Part shown: one piece after another, positions 40,711-49,144 of the stretch
How positions within the stretch are numbered: the stretch's first letter is position 1
Layout: every line of letters starts with the position of its first letter
From: Novosphingobium sp. 9U
GTDB taxonomy: Bacteria > Pseudomonadota > Alphaproteobacteria > Sphingomonadales > Sphingomonadaceae
Assembly (NCBI RefSeq): GCF_902506425.1
Contig: NZ_LR732469.1
Location: 1,181,001 to 1,245,000 of the forward strand
Length of the DNA: 64,000 bases
Reading direction: 5' to 3'
Notes under the pieces: model-generated
The model's input: the letters and a program-made list of their open reading frames with translations, nothing else
The model's database searches: none
What the model was told of the DNA's origin: nothing
Position numbers and translations under genes: made by a program

Positions 40711-41555
40711 CAACTCCCCCGCCGCGACATGAACGCCAGCCGCTCGAACATCATCACGTCCTGTTCGTTCTTCAGCAGCGCCCCGTGCAGCGGCGGGATC
40801 GCCTTGCTGGCATCCTGGTTCTGCAGCACGTCGAGCGGCATGTCCTCATTCATTAGCAGCTTGAGCCAGTCGAGCAGCTCGCTGGTGGAGGGCTTCTTCT
40901 TGAGACCGGGTACTTCGCGCAAGGAGTAGAAGATCTCCATCGCCTTCGTGACGAGCGTCTTCTGGATGCCGGGATAGTGCACGTCGATGATCGACTGCAT
41001 CGTCTCGCGGTCGGGGAACTTGATGTAGTGGAAGAAGCAGCGGCGCAGGAACGCGTCGGGCAGGTCCTTTTCGTTGTTCGAGGTGATGATGATGATCGGG
41101 CGCTCGGCCGCGGCGATGTGCTCGCCGGTTTCGTAGACGTCGAAGGCCATGCGATCGAGTTCGGCGAGCAAGTCGTTGGGGAACTCGATATCGGCCTTGT
41201 CGATCTCGTCGATCAGCAGGACGGGCAGGGTGGGGCTGGTGAACGCCTCCCACAGCTTGCCCTTGCGGATGTAGTTGGAGATGTCGTGCACGCGGCTGTC
41301 GCCGAGCTGGCCGTCGCGCAAGCGGGCGACCGCGTCGTACTCGTAGAGGCCCTGATGGGCTTTCGTCGTCGACTTAACGTTCCAGGTGATCAGCGGCGCG
41401 CCCAGCGCTTCGGCAATCTGCTCGGCCAGCACGGTCTTGCCGGTGCCGGGCTCGCCCTTGACCAGGAGAGGACGGCGCAGCAGCACGGCGGCATTGACCG
41501 CGACCTTGAGATCGTCGGTGGCGACGTAATTGCTGGTGCCTTCGAAACGCTGCAT
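40710..41555 (-). CDS. MoxR family AAA+ ATPase
   Basis: 281 aa. Walker A GEPGTGKT, Walker B VLLIDEID, sensor I IIIITSNNEKDLPDAFLRRC with the arginine finger, all in standard MoxR order. It is the first gene of the unit MoxR-GFA-VWA-(Amj). MoxR ATPases act with VWA proteins as chaperones for metal insertion or complex assembly; the client here is unknown. ATG 41555 is placed just before the conserved FEGTSNYVATDDL; the frame is open further upstream without a better start. Confidence 0.95.
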   Translation of the reverse strand: MQRFEGTSNYVATDDLKVAVNAAVLLRRPLLVKGEPGTGKTVLAEQIAEALGAPLITWNVKSTTKAHQGLYEYDAVARLRDGQLGDSRVHDISNYIRKGKLWEAFTSPTLPVLLIDEIDKADIEFPNDLLAELDRMAFDVYETGEHIAAAERPIIIITSNNEKDLPDAFLRRCFFHYIKFPDRETMQSIIDVHYPGIQKTLVTKAMEIFYSLREVPGLKKKPSTSELLDWLKLLMNEDMPLDVLQNQDASKAIPPLHGALLKNEQDVMMFERLAFMSRRGS

Positions 41556-41717
41556 CGGCTGGTCCTGTCCTGACTTGTTGCAAGAACCGTAAGTTGTGCA
41601 GCGCAGCGAGGCAAGCGGCCGGTCGCAGTGCGCAGCCGCGCAAGCGATCCGTTCGCGCGGCCCACCCTGGTCCGAGCGCAGTGGACTTAGCCCGATGCGC
41701 ACTGCACAAGCGGCGGC

Positions 41718-42920
41718 ATGGGGCTGGATCTACGCAGGGCTGACTGGCTGACGGCGACGCGAGCCAAAGCCTATCTGTGGATCCTGGCGCTGCTGAACCT
41801 CGGCACGCTGGGTGCGCTGATGGCGAGTGCGCGCAACGGCGTGGACCGGAACGGCTTCCTGCTCGGCACCGACTTCCTCAGCTTCTGGACGGTCGGCCGC
41901 ATGCTGCAGGGGCATGCAAATCCGTACGATCAGGCTGCACATATCGCCGCGCAGCAGGCGTACTTCACGCAAGCCGATGCCTTCACGGCGTTCTTCTATC
42001 CGCCTGGTTTTCTGCCATTTTGCTATCCGCTCGGTTGGCTGAGTTATTTTCCCGCGCTTATCGCGTGGCTGCTCCTGACCGGCGCGGCGTTTGCATTCTC
42101 GCTCCGGCGCTGGCTCAAGGCGTTTCCGATCGGCGCGCCATGGTGGCTGCTGCTGGCGGCGTTCCCTGCGACCGTGATCGAGATCACGCATGGGCAGACC
42201 GCGTTCCTGTCGTCCGCGCTGCTGACGCTGGGCATGTTGGTGGCCGGCACGCGGCCCTACCTTGCCGGCATTCTGTTTGGCCTTGCGACACTCAAGCCGC
42301 AGTTCGGCGTGCTGCTCCCTGTGGTGCTGCTGCTGACTGGACAATGGCGTGTCGGCGTGAGTGCGGTGCTGACGGCGGCCGCGCTCGGCGTCTTCTCGGC
42401 GGCCGTATTCGGCCCGCACGTCTGGGCCGACTGGTTCATGCTGACTCAGGCTGCGCAGGCCGCCATGGACGCCGGCACTGTGGGCTATGCCAAGATGGTC
42501 AGCCCATTCGCGGCGCTGATGCTGCTGGGAATTCCGCAAGGGCCTGCCTATATCGTTCACGCAGCGATCGCCATCGCCGTGGCCGCGATGCTCGCCACCG
42601 TAAGCTGGCGGCGGCGCTATACGCCGGAATTGGGCGCCTTGGCGCTGGCAGGGGCGGTGCTGGCTTCTCCCTTCGTGCTCGATTACGATATGCTGTTGCT
42701 GATGCCTGCGATGATCGTGGTCGGCTCGCAAGGGATCGCCGGTGGTTTCCGCGCCTGGGAGCGCCTCGCGTTGCTCCTGGCCTTTGCTGCGCCGGCGTTC
42801 GCAAGGCCGCTGGGCATGAACCTGCACCTGCCGATCATGCCTGAGATCGCATTCTTCCTCTTCTGGGTGCTATGGCGCCGTGCGCGCGCCGCCCCTCTCG
42901 AAAGTTCAACTCATGCCTGA
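41718..42920 (+). CDS. GT87 (DUF2029) polytopic glycosyltransferase
   Basis: 400 aa with about ten membrane segments. The GT-C fold signature is seen: an acidic site in LGTDFLSFWTVGRMLQGHANPYDQ (loop 1) followed by FYPPGFLPFCYPLG, then GLATLKPQFGVLLPV. GT87 members transfer sugars from polyprenyl-phosphate donors (for example polyprenyl-phosphate mannose) to periplasmic acceptors. Its last 8 nt overlap the start of the NYN-domain gene. The acceptor is unknown. Confidence 0.85.
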   Translation: MGLDLRRADWLTATRAKAYLWILALLNLGTLGALMASARNGVDRNGFLLGTDFLSFWTVGRMLQGHANPYDQAAHIAAQQAYFTQADAFTAFFYPPGFLPFCYPLGWLSYFPALIAWLLLTGAAFAFSLRRWLKAFPIGAPWWLLLAAFPATVIEITHGQTAFLSSALLTLGMLVAGTRPYLAGILFGLATLKPQFGVLLPVVLLLTGQWRVGVSAVLTAAALGVFSAAVFGPHVWADWFMLTQAAQAAMDAGTVGYAKMVSPFAALMLLGIPQGPAYIVHAAIAIAVAAMLATVSWRRRYTPELGALALAGAVLASPFVLDYDMLLLMPAMIVVGSQGIAGGFRAWERLALLLAFAAPAFARPLGMNLHLPIMPEIAFFLFWVLWRRARAAPLESSTHA

Positions 42921-43728
42921 TAACTCTTCCAACATCGCGCTGCTGATCGACGCCGACAACGCCTCGCCCGCGAACATCGACGCCGCGCTCACCATCCTGG
43001 GCGACCTTGGCACGGTCAACGTGCGGCGCATCTACGGCAACTGGAGCAAGCCGGGCCTCAAGGGCTGGTCCAAGCTGATGCACCGCTATGCGCTGGAGCC
43101 GCAGCAGCAGTTCGACCTCACCAAAGGCAAGAACGCCACCGACATGAAGATGACCATCGACGCCATGGACTTGCTCTACGGTGGCCGCGTCGAGGGGTTC
43201 GGGCTGATGACCAGCGACAGCGACTTCATGCCGCTTGCCATGCGCATCCGCCAGAACGGCACGCCCGTCTACGGCTTCGGCACCGCGCGTACGCCCGAAG
43301 CCTTCCGCGAGGCCTGCACCCGCTTCATCGACCTCGATGCCGTGGTCGAGGATGAGGAGGACGAGCTGATCCTGCCTCCGGCGATCCGTCCTCGATCGGC
43401 AGCGAAGACGACGGCGGTAGAAGCCGGGTCAACGTCGGCGTCGAGCACTGCCGTGAAAGAAAAAACGGCCGCGCCCACTGCCAAGCCGCGGGAAAAGCCC
43501 GCCGTTGACGAAGCGTTGATCAAACTGCTCGGCGATGCGTGGAAAGCCAGCAAGCGCGACGAGCATGGGTTCGCAAGCTTGCAGGAAGTGGGCCAGCGCG
43601 CGGCGAACCGGTCAAGCTTCGATGCCCGCAGCTACGGCTTCTCGCGGCTCGCGGACCTGGTGAAATCATTGCCCAACTTCACCACAGAGAAACGCGAAAG
43701 CGGGTTGTTCCTGAAACGCGTCCGATAA
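42913..43728 (+). CDS. NYN (PIN-like) nuclease domain + OST-HTH/LOTUS domain protein
   Basis: 271 aa, cytoplasmic. The N-terminal NYN domain (LabA/DUF88-like) has the acidic residues LLIDADNAS, NATDMKMTIDAMDLL and MTSDSDFMPLAMRIR expected of a metal-dependent PIN-like RNase. A low-complexity Ala/Thr/Lys linker (about 150-195) connects to a C-terminal OST-HTH/LOTUS module (DEALIKLLGDAWKASKRDEHG...GFSRLADLVKSLPNF...LFLKRVR), which binds RNA or G-quadruplexes in known cases. Likely an RNA-processing or decay factor. The ATG at 42913 overlaps the GT87 gene by 8 nt. Confidence 0.9.
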   Translation: MPDNSSNIALLIDADNASPANIDAALTILGDLGTVNVRRIYGNWSKPGLKGWSKLMHRYALEPQQQFDLTKGKNATDMKMTIDAMDLLYGGRVEGFGLMTSDSDFMPLAMRIRQNGTPVYGFGTARTPEAFREACTRFIDLDAVVEDEEDELILPPAIRPRSAAKTTAVEAGSTSASSTAVKEKTAAPTAKPREKPAVDEALIKLLGDAWKASKRDEHGFASLQEVGQRAANRSSFDARSYGFSRLADLVKSLPNFTTEKRESGLFLKRVR

Positions 43729-43750
43729 CGAACCATCCCGTCTGATTAAA

Positions 43751-43780
43751 TTGACAATCGGCCGCCCGAACACTTAGTTC
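43751..43780 (+). promoter_or_regulatory. Possible sigma70-type promoter
   Basis: TTGACA (43751-43756, perfect -35) lies 18 nt before TAGTTC (43775-43780, weak -10), 38 nt upstream of the ATG at 43819. The leader holds the ribosome site GGGAGG. Confidence 0.4.
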
Positions 43781-43818
43781 TGCACCAGAGATCAGGGGGT
43801 CTCTGGGAGGCAAACATA

Positions 43819-44496
43819 ATGAAATTTCGTCTTTTGGCGGGCTGCGGACTGCTGGCCGTTTCGCCGGTTGCAAGCCAAGCACAAACGGTATCCGCGATAG
43901 GTGCTGGGCAGCCGGCTGTAGCTCAGGCAGCGGTCGTGTTGCCCGCGGCGCAGGAAAGTATCCTTCGCGCAGGCACTGAAGTCCCTCTGCTGCTGCGGGA
44001 AGAGCTCACAACCAAGAAGAAGGCTCTGCGAGTGGGGCAGCGCTTCCAGCTCGAAGTGGCCAGCAATGTCGAGAACGGAGGCGTGGTCGTCATCCCCGCC
44101 GGAACGCCTGCGGTCGGCGAAATAACCGAGGTCCGCAACAAGGGCATGTGGGGTAAATCTGGCTACATCGGCGCACGCGTCGTATCGCTGCGGCTTGGCG
44201 ACCGGAACGTACGGCTAAGCGGCACCTTCGACGACAAAGGCGTCACGGGCACCGGTGGCGTCGTGGCGGCCGTCGTCTTCGTGCCGATCGCCGGATTCCT
44301 CACCACTGGCACGAGTGCGATGATCGCGTCCGGATCGAACGTGAAAAGCTTCCTGGATGAAGATATCGCCTTCAGAACGGTGGCCGTTCAACCTCGCCTT
44401 CTCGATGTTCCGGTCGCAGCGCCGGCACAAACGACTTCGGTGGCGACTGCAGCCACGATCGTGCCTGCTTCGGTGACCACGACCGTCCAGAAGTGA
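43819..44496 (+). CDS. Exported protein of unknown function
   Basis: 225 aa with a signal peptide (RLLAGCGLLAVSPVASQAQ). The central region (about 50-170) alternates beta-strand-like segments: GTEVPLLLREELTTKKKALRVGQRFQLEV, GVVVIPAGTPAVGEITEV, KGMWGKSGYIGARV. The C-terminal 50 residues are Ala/Thr/Val-rich and probably disordered. The ribosome site GGGAGG is strong and a TTGACA promoter lies upstream, so expression is likely good. I do not recognise the family; a cell-envelope protein is the best guess. A hairpin at 44501 follows. Confidence 0.75.
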   Translation: MKFRLLAGCGLLAVSPVASQAQTVSAIGAGQPAVAQAAVVLPAAQESILRAGTEVPLLLREELTTKKKALRVGQRFQLEVASNVENGGVVVIPAGTPAVGEITEVRNKGMWGKSGYIGARVVSLRLGDRNVRLSGTFDDKGVTGTGGVVAAVVFVPIAGFLTTGTSAMIASGSNVKSFLDEDIAFRTVAVQPRLLDVPVAAPAQTTSVATAATIVPASVTTTVQK

Positions 44497-44500
44497 GTGA

Positions 44501-44535
44501 ACTCGGGCCCGGCTGCTATGCGGTCGGGCCCGGGT
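44501..44535. terminator. Bidirectional hairpin between the exported unknown and parE
   Basis: 15-bp stem with three G-T pairs (44501-44515 with 44521-44535, core CGGGCCCG) and a 5-nt loop, in a 45-nt gap between two convergent genes. No T-run. Confidence 0.5.
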
Positions 44536-44541
44536 CAGCTG

Positions 44542-46536
44542 CTAAGCATCGATTAGCTCCGGATCGATCTCGCCCGCGCGGTTCTGGATGAATTGGAAGC
44601 GGTGTTCGGGGTTGCGGCCCATCAGGCGGTCGACGAGGTCCTTCACCGCGGCGCGGCCCTCGTACTCGGGCGGAAGGGTGATGCGGATCAGCGAGCGGGT
44701 TTCGGGACTCATAGTGGTTTCGCGCAGCTGGCCGGGGTTCATCTCGCCCAAGCCCTTGAAGCGGCCGACCTCGACCTTCTTGCCCTTGAACTTCGTCTTC
44801 TCCAGCTCGGCGCGGTGGGCGTCGTCGCGGGCGTAGGCCGAACTTGCGCCCGACGTGAGTCGGTAGAGCGGCGGTTGCGCGAGATAGAGGTGCCCGCGCC
44901 GCACGATCTCGGGCATTTCCTGGAAGAAGAACGTCATCAGCAGCGTGGCGATGTGGGCGCCGTCGACATCGGCGTCGGTCATGATGACGATGCGGTCGTA
45001 GCGCAGGTTGTCCGGGTTGCAGTCCTTGCGGATACCGCAGCCAAGCGCGAGCTGGAGGTCGGCGATCTCCTGGTTGGCGCGGATCTTGTCGGCGCTGGCG
45101 CTGGCAACGTTGAGGATCTTGCCGCGGATCGGCAGGATCGCCTGGGTCTTGCGGTCGCGCGCCTGCTTGGCCGAGCCGCCCGCGCTGTCGCCTTCGACGA
45201 TGAACAGCTCGGTCTCGCCCTTGCCCTCGCCCGAGCAGTCGGTGAGCTTGCCCGGCAGGCGCAGCTTGCGCGCGCTCGTCGCGGTCTTGCGCTTGATCTC
45301 GCGCTCCGCCTTGCGGCGCAGGCGCTCGTCCATGCGTTCCAGGATGGTGCCCAGCAGCGCCTTGCCGCGGTCCATGTTGTCGGTGAGGAAGTGGTCGAAG
45401 TGGTCGCGCACCGCGTTCTCGACCAGGCGCACCGCGTCGGGCGAGGTCAGGCGGTCCTTGGTCTGGCTCTGGAACTGCGGGTCGCGGATGAAGACCGAGA
45501 GCATGACTTCGCTGCCGGTCACCACGTCGTCCGGGGTGATGTCCTTGACCTTCTTGCCCTGGCCCACGAGCTCGGCAAATGCACGGATGCCCTTGGTGAG
45601 GGCGCCGCGCAGGCCCTGCTCATGGGTGCCGCCGTCGGGCGTGGGGATCGTGTTGCAATAGTACGAGTAGGCGCCGTCGGAGTAGAGCGGCCAAGCGATC
45701 GCCCACTCCACGCGGCCCTGCTCGGCGCCGTCTTCCTTGGGGAAGTCCTGGCTGCCTGAGAAGAACTGACTGGTGACGCACTCACGCCCGGCGATCTGCT
45801 CGGCCAAGTGATCGGCGAGGCCACCCGGGAACTGGAACACCGCCTCGGCGGGCACGTCCTCGGTCGCCTGCGACGGCGCACACTTCCAGCGGATCTCGAC
45901 CCCGGCGAAGAGGTAGGCCTTGGAGCGCACCAACTTGAACAGCCGCGCGGGCTTGAACTGCTGGTCGCCGAAGATCTCGGTGTCCGGCGTGAAGCTGACC
46001 GAAGTGCCGCGGCGGTTGGGCGCGGCGCCGATCTTCTGCAGCTTGCCCAGCGTCGCCCCGCGCGCGAACTCCTGCGCGTAGAGTTCCTTGTTCTGCGCCA
46101 CTTCGACGCGGGTGTGGCTCGACAGCGCGTTCACCACCGAGATGCCGACGCCGTGAAGGCCGCCGCTGGTCGCATAGGCCTTGCCGGAGAACTTGCCGCC
46201 CGAGTGCAGGGTAGAGAGGATCACCTCCAGCGCCGACTTGCCCGGGAACTTGGGGTGCTCTCCGATCGGAATGCCGCGGCCGTTGTCGGTGATGGTGAGG
46301 CGGTTGCCTTCTTCCAGCATCACCTCGATGCGGTTGGCATGGCCGGCGACCGCCTCGTCCATCGCGTTGTCGAGCACTTCGGCGGCAAGGTGGTGCAGCG
46401 CGCGCTCGTCGGTGCCGCCGATGTACATGCCGGGGCGGCGGCGGACAGGCTCGAGCCCTTCGAGCACTTCGATGGCGGAAGCGTCGTAAGCTTCGCCGGA
46501 GGCGGTGGGCAGCTTGTCGAAGAGATCGTCGGACAT
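44542..46536 (-). CDS. parE: DNA topoisomerase IV subunit B
   Basis: ATPase subunit of topoisomerase IV, which separates linked daughter chromosomes; 664 aa. GHKL ATPase motifs HHLAAEVLDNAMDEA, ITDNGRGIPIG and SGGLHGVGISVVNAL; the TOPRIM domain has FIVEGDSAGGSAKQ and MTDADVDGAHI; the C-terminal GLGEMNPGQLRETTM. The length and ILPIRGKILNV region separate it from GyrB, which is usually over 800 aa with an insertion in such bacteria. ATG 46536. Confidence 0.95.
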   Translation of the reverse strand: MSDDLFDKLPTASGEAYDASAIEVLEGLEPVRRRPGMYIGGTDERALHHLAAEVLDNAMDEAVAGHANRIEVMLEEGNRLTITDNGRGIPIGEHPKFPGKSALEVILSTLHSGGKFSGKAYATSGGLHGVGISVVNALSSHTRVEVAQNKELYAQEFARGATLGKLQKIGAAPNRRGTSVSFTPDTEIFGDQQFKPARLFKLVRSKAYLFAGVEIRWKCAPSQATEDVPAEAVFQFPGGLADHLAEQIAGRECVTSQFFSGSQDFPKEDGAEQGRVEWAIAWPLYSDGAYSYYCNTIPTPDGGTHEQGLRGALTKGIRAFAELVGQGKKVKDITPDDVVTGSEVMLSVFIRDPQFQSQTKDRLTSPDAVRLVENAVRDHFDHFLTDNMDRGKALLGTILERMDERLRRKAEREIKRKTATSARKLRLPGKLTDCSGEGKGETELFIVEGDSAGGSAKQARDRKTQAILPIRGKILNVASASADKIRANQEIADLQLALGCGIRKDCNPDNLRYDRIVIMTDADVDGAHIATLLMTFFFQEMPEIVRRGHLYLAQPPLYRLTSGASSAYARDDAHRAELEKTKFKGKKVEVGRFKGLGEMNPGQLRETTMSPETRSLIRITLPPEYEGRAAVKDLVDRLMGRNPEHRFQFIQNRAGEIDPELIDA

Positions 46537-46601
46537 GTTCGCCTTATGGTCTCACCCCGGGGCGGGTGCAAGGTGAGGCGGTGCGGTTATAATCGGCGCC
46601 T

Positions 46602-47777
46602 TCAGCCCCCGAACTTGGTCGCCGCAGGGCTGACCACCTTCACCGCGCCGCCGCTGACCTCACGCACTTCCAAGGCTCGGTCGATCACGCCGTCCTTGTT
46701 GAAGCGGAACGCACCGTCGAGGCCAAGGAATCCATCGGTTGAGGTCAGGGCCGCAGTGGGAAAGGCGCGGCCGGGCTTCCAATCGCGCGCGACCCGCAGC
46801 GTCAACAGCACCGCATCATAGCCGAGGGTGGCGATACGATAGGGCGCCGCGCCAAAACGCGTGCGATAGCTGCTGACGAACTGCGGGAAGCGGCTGTCGG
46901 ACACCGCCGAGAACCAGGCGCCGTTCAGCGCGGGTGCGGTGGTGATCGCCTTCTCGCCGCTCCAAAGCTCGGTACCGAGCAGGCGCGGCGTGGCGCTGCC
47001 GCGCGCCTTGAGCAGGCCAGCCGCCCGCGCCGAAAGCCCGCCGCTGTCCGCGATCAGGATGGCGTCGAAGGCACCGCGCGCTCGCAGCTTGGTGGCGGCC
47101 GCCGTGATCGAGGCCGTGCTGCGGTCGTAGCTCTCCATCGCCATGATCGTGCCGCCAGCCGCGCGCGCTTCGGCGATCAGCGACTGCGAGGCGCGCTCGC
47201 CATAGTCGCCCTTGGGCACAAGCGCGGCAAAGCTGGTGACGCCATGCTCGCGCGCATAGCGGACCGTACGGCGCACCGACGAGCCGGGCAGGCTGCCCAT
47301 CACGTAGACGTCGCGCGCGGCGGCACTCTGGTCGTTAGAGAACGAGATCAGCGGCACCTTGGCGCTGCGAGCGGCCGCCGCGACCGCCGGGATATCGTCT
47401 GCCAGCAGAGGCCCGAGGATCAGCTGGTTACCGTCGGCGATCGCGCGCGAGGCGGCGACGCCGGCGCCGGCCGAGGTGTCGTAATTGGTGATGCGCAGGT
47501 TCTTCGCATTGGTGTCCATCAGCGCCATCGTCGCCGCGTTGGCGATTGACTGCCCGACTGCACCGTTGGCGCCGCTCATGGGCACGAGCAGGGCGATCCG
47601 GTGATGCTGCGTATCGGTGGGAAGTTCGCTCGTGGTGGGTGCCGGCGTGGGCCTAGGTGGCGGCGGCGCGACCGGTCCCTTGGGCACCACGGCGCAAGCG
47701 GCCAGCGTTGCCATCGCTGCCGCGGCAAGCAGGTTGCGCCGGGCCATTTTCATCTGCGCCAATCGCCGTTCGATCAT
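46602..47777 (-). CDS. Penicillin-binding-protein activator-like lipoprotein (periplasmic binding protein fold)
   Basis: 391 aa. Lipoprotein signal peptide with lipobox LAAC (ATLAACAVVPKG), a Pro/Thr-rich linker (about 35-55), then a two-lobed leucine/amide-binding-protein-like domain (HRIALLVPMSGANGAVGQSIANAA, LILGPLLADDIPAVAAAARS, ISFSNDQSAAARDVYVMG). This is the LpoA-type domain that activates class A PBPs. ATG 47777 is favoured because a GAGGGGG site lies about 10 nt upstream; 47753 (MKMARRNL) is an alternative closer to the signal core. Divergent from rsmI, as is usual in alphaproteobacteria. Confidence 0.85.
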   Translation of the reverse strand: MIERRLAQMKMARRNLLAAAAMATLAACAVVPKGPVAPPPPRPTPAPTTSELPTDTQHHRIALLVPMSGANGAVGQSIANAATMALMDTNAKNLRITNYDTSAGAGVAASRAIADGNQLILGPLLADDIPAVAAAARSAKVPLISFSNDQSAAARDVYVMGSLPGSSVRRTVRYAREHGVTSFAALVPKGDYGERASQSLIAEARAAGGTIMAMESYDRSTASITAAATKLRARGAFDAILIADSGGLSARAAGLLKARGSATPRLLGTELWSGEKAITTAPALNGAWFSAVSDSRFPQFVSSYRTRFGAAPYRIATLGYDAVLLTLRVARDWKPGRAFPTAALTSTDGFLGLDGAFRFNKDGVIDRALEVREVSGGAVKVVSPAATKFGG

Positions 47778-47805
47778 CACTTGCCGTCCCCCTCAGGAAT
47801 GGGCC

Positions 47806-48645
47806 ATGGGTCGCTGCATGGAACAGCCGCTCTCGCCGGGCCTCTACATAGTCGCGACCCCGATTGGCAACCTTGGCGACATCACCGTGCGAGCCGTCGA
47901 GGTGCTGGGCGCGGTCGCGGTGGTAGCGTGCGAGGACACGCGCGTCACGGGAAAGCTGCTGAATCATCTCGGTTTGAAGAAGCGGATGGTGCGCTATGAC
48001 GACCATGCCGATGCCGGGGCGCGCGATCGCCTGCTGGCCGCGATGCGAGAGGAGCCGGTGGCGCTGGTGAGCGATGCCGGCACGCCGCTGATCTCCGACC
48101 CCGGCTATCGCCTGGTGCGTGCGGCGCGAGAGGAGGGGATCGCCGTCACCAGCCTGCCGGGCCCGAGTGCGGCGGTGGTGGCGCTGACGCTGTCGGGCCT
48201 GCCGAACGACCGCTTCCTGTTTGCCGGGTTCCTGCCCAACAAGGTCAAGGCGCGCGAAGACGTGCTGCGAGAACTCGCGGCAGTGCCGGCGACGCTGGTG
48301 TTCTACGAGACGGCACCGCGGCTGCTCGATGCCTTGGCGGCGATCGGATCGGTACTGCCGGGGCGTGAAGTCGCGGTCGCGCGAGAGCTGACCAAGCGGT
48401 TCGAGGAATGCCGCCATGGCTCGCCCGAGGAGATCGCAGCGCACTATGCCGCGCATCCACCCAAGGGCGAGATCGTGTTGCTGGTCGGTCCGCCCCCAGA
48501 CGAGCCCATGGGCGAGGTCGATGCCGACGCGCTGCTGTTGGCGGCTCTGGCCACCGAAAAGCCATCCCAGGCCGCGGCGCAAGTGGCCAAGGCAACCGGG
48601 CTGGACCGCAAGAAGCTCTATGCGCGCGCGCTCGAACTGAAGTGA
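47806..48645 (+). CDS. rsmI: 16S rRNA (cytidine1402-2'-O)-methyltransferase
   Basis: SAM-dependent 2'-O-methyltransferase of 16S rRNA C1402; 279 aa. Tetrapyrrole-methylase fold with GLYIVATPIGNLGDITVRA, CEDTRVTGKLLNHLG, VSDAGTPLISDPGYRLV, LPGPSAAVVALTLSGLPNDRF, and FYETAPRLLDAL. AGGA lies 7 nt before ATG 47806; a second ATG (47818) is possible. Its TGA overlaps the GTG start of yraN. Confidence 0.96.
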   Translation: MGRCMEQPLSPGLYIVATPIGNLGDITVRAVEVLGAVAVVACEDTRVTGKLLNHLGLKKRMVRYDDHADAGARDRLLAAMREEPVALVSDAGTPLISDPGYRLVRAAREEGIAVTSLPGPSAAVVALTLSGLPNDRFLFAGFLPNKVKAREDVLRELAAVPATLVFYETAPRLLDALAAIGSVLPGREVAVARELTKRFEECRHGSPEEIAAHYAAHPPKGEIVLLVGPPPDEPMGEVDADALLLAALATEKPSQAAAQVAKATGLDRKKLYARALELK

Positions 48646-49004
48646 GCCGGCGGCGCGAGGAAGCGGAGCGGCGAGGGCGACGCGGCGAGGCGTTAGCTGC
48701 CTGGTACTTGCGCCTGACTGGCTGGCGCATCCTGGCGCAGCGCGTGAAGACCGCGCGGGGCGAGATCGATCTTGTCGCCAGGCGAGGGCGCACGGTCTGC
48801 TTCGTCGAAGTAAAGTGGCGCGGGAGTGCGCGCGAACTCGGGCTTGCGATCGATGCGCATCGGCTTCGCCGGGTCGCGGCGGCGGCAGAGGCCGTGATGC
48901 CGCGCTATGCCGGACGGGGCGAGGACGTGCGGATCGATGTGCTGCTGCTCGCGCCGGGGTGCTGGCCGCGCCGGATCGCCAACGCGTGGCAACCCGGCGC
49001 CTGA
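48642..49004 (+). CDS. yraN: UPF0102 protein YraN
   Basis: 120-aa predicted Holliday-junction-resolvase-like nuclease of the restriction-endonuclease fold: RRGEALAAWYLRLTGWRILAQRVKTARGEIDLVARRGRTVCFVEVKWR contains the E-x(n)-D-x(n)-ExK active-site pattern (GEIDLV, FVEVK). It starts at GTG 48642, overlapping the rsmI stop (GTGA), so it is coupled to rsmI, an arrangement found in many proteobacteria. The biological role of the family remains poorly defined. Confidence 0.92.
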   Translation: MSRRREEAERRGRRGEALAAWYLRLTGWRILAQRVKTARGEIDLVARRGRTVCFVEVKWRGSARELGLAIDAHRLRRVAAAAEAVMPRYAGRGEDVRIDVLLLAPGCWPRRIANAWQPGA

Positions 49005-49144
49005 GGGGCAGGGGAGCCCGCTCGAGCCACGACCGATCCCATGGGGCAAGACCCATCGTGTGGCCAGCACGTCCGAAACTACTCGCGAGGTCCAAGTTTT
49101 CGGCTAATGCGACACGCAGGAACGGCCCTTAGGCGAGGATTAGC

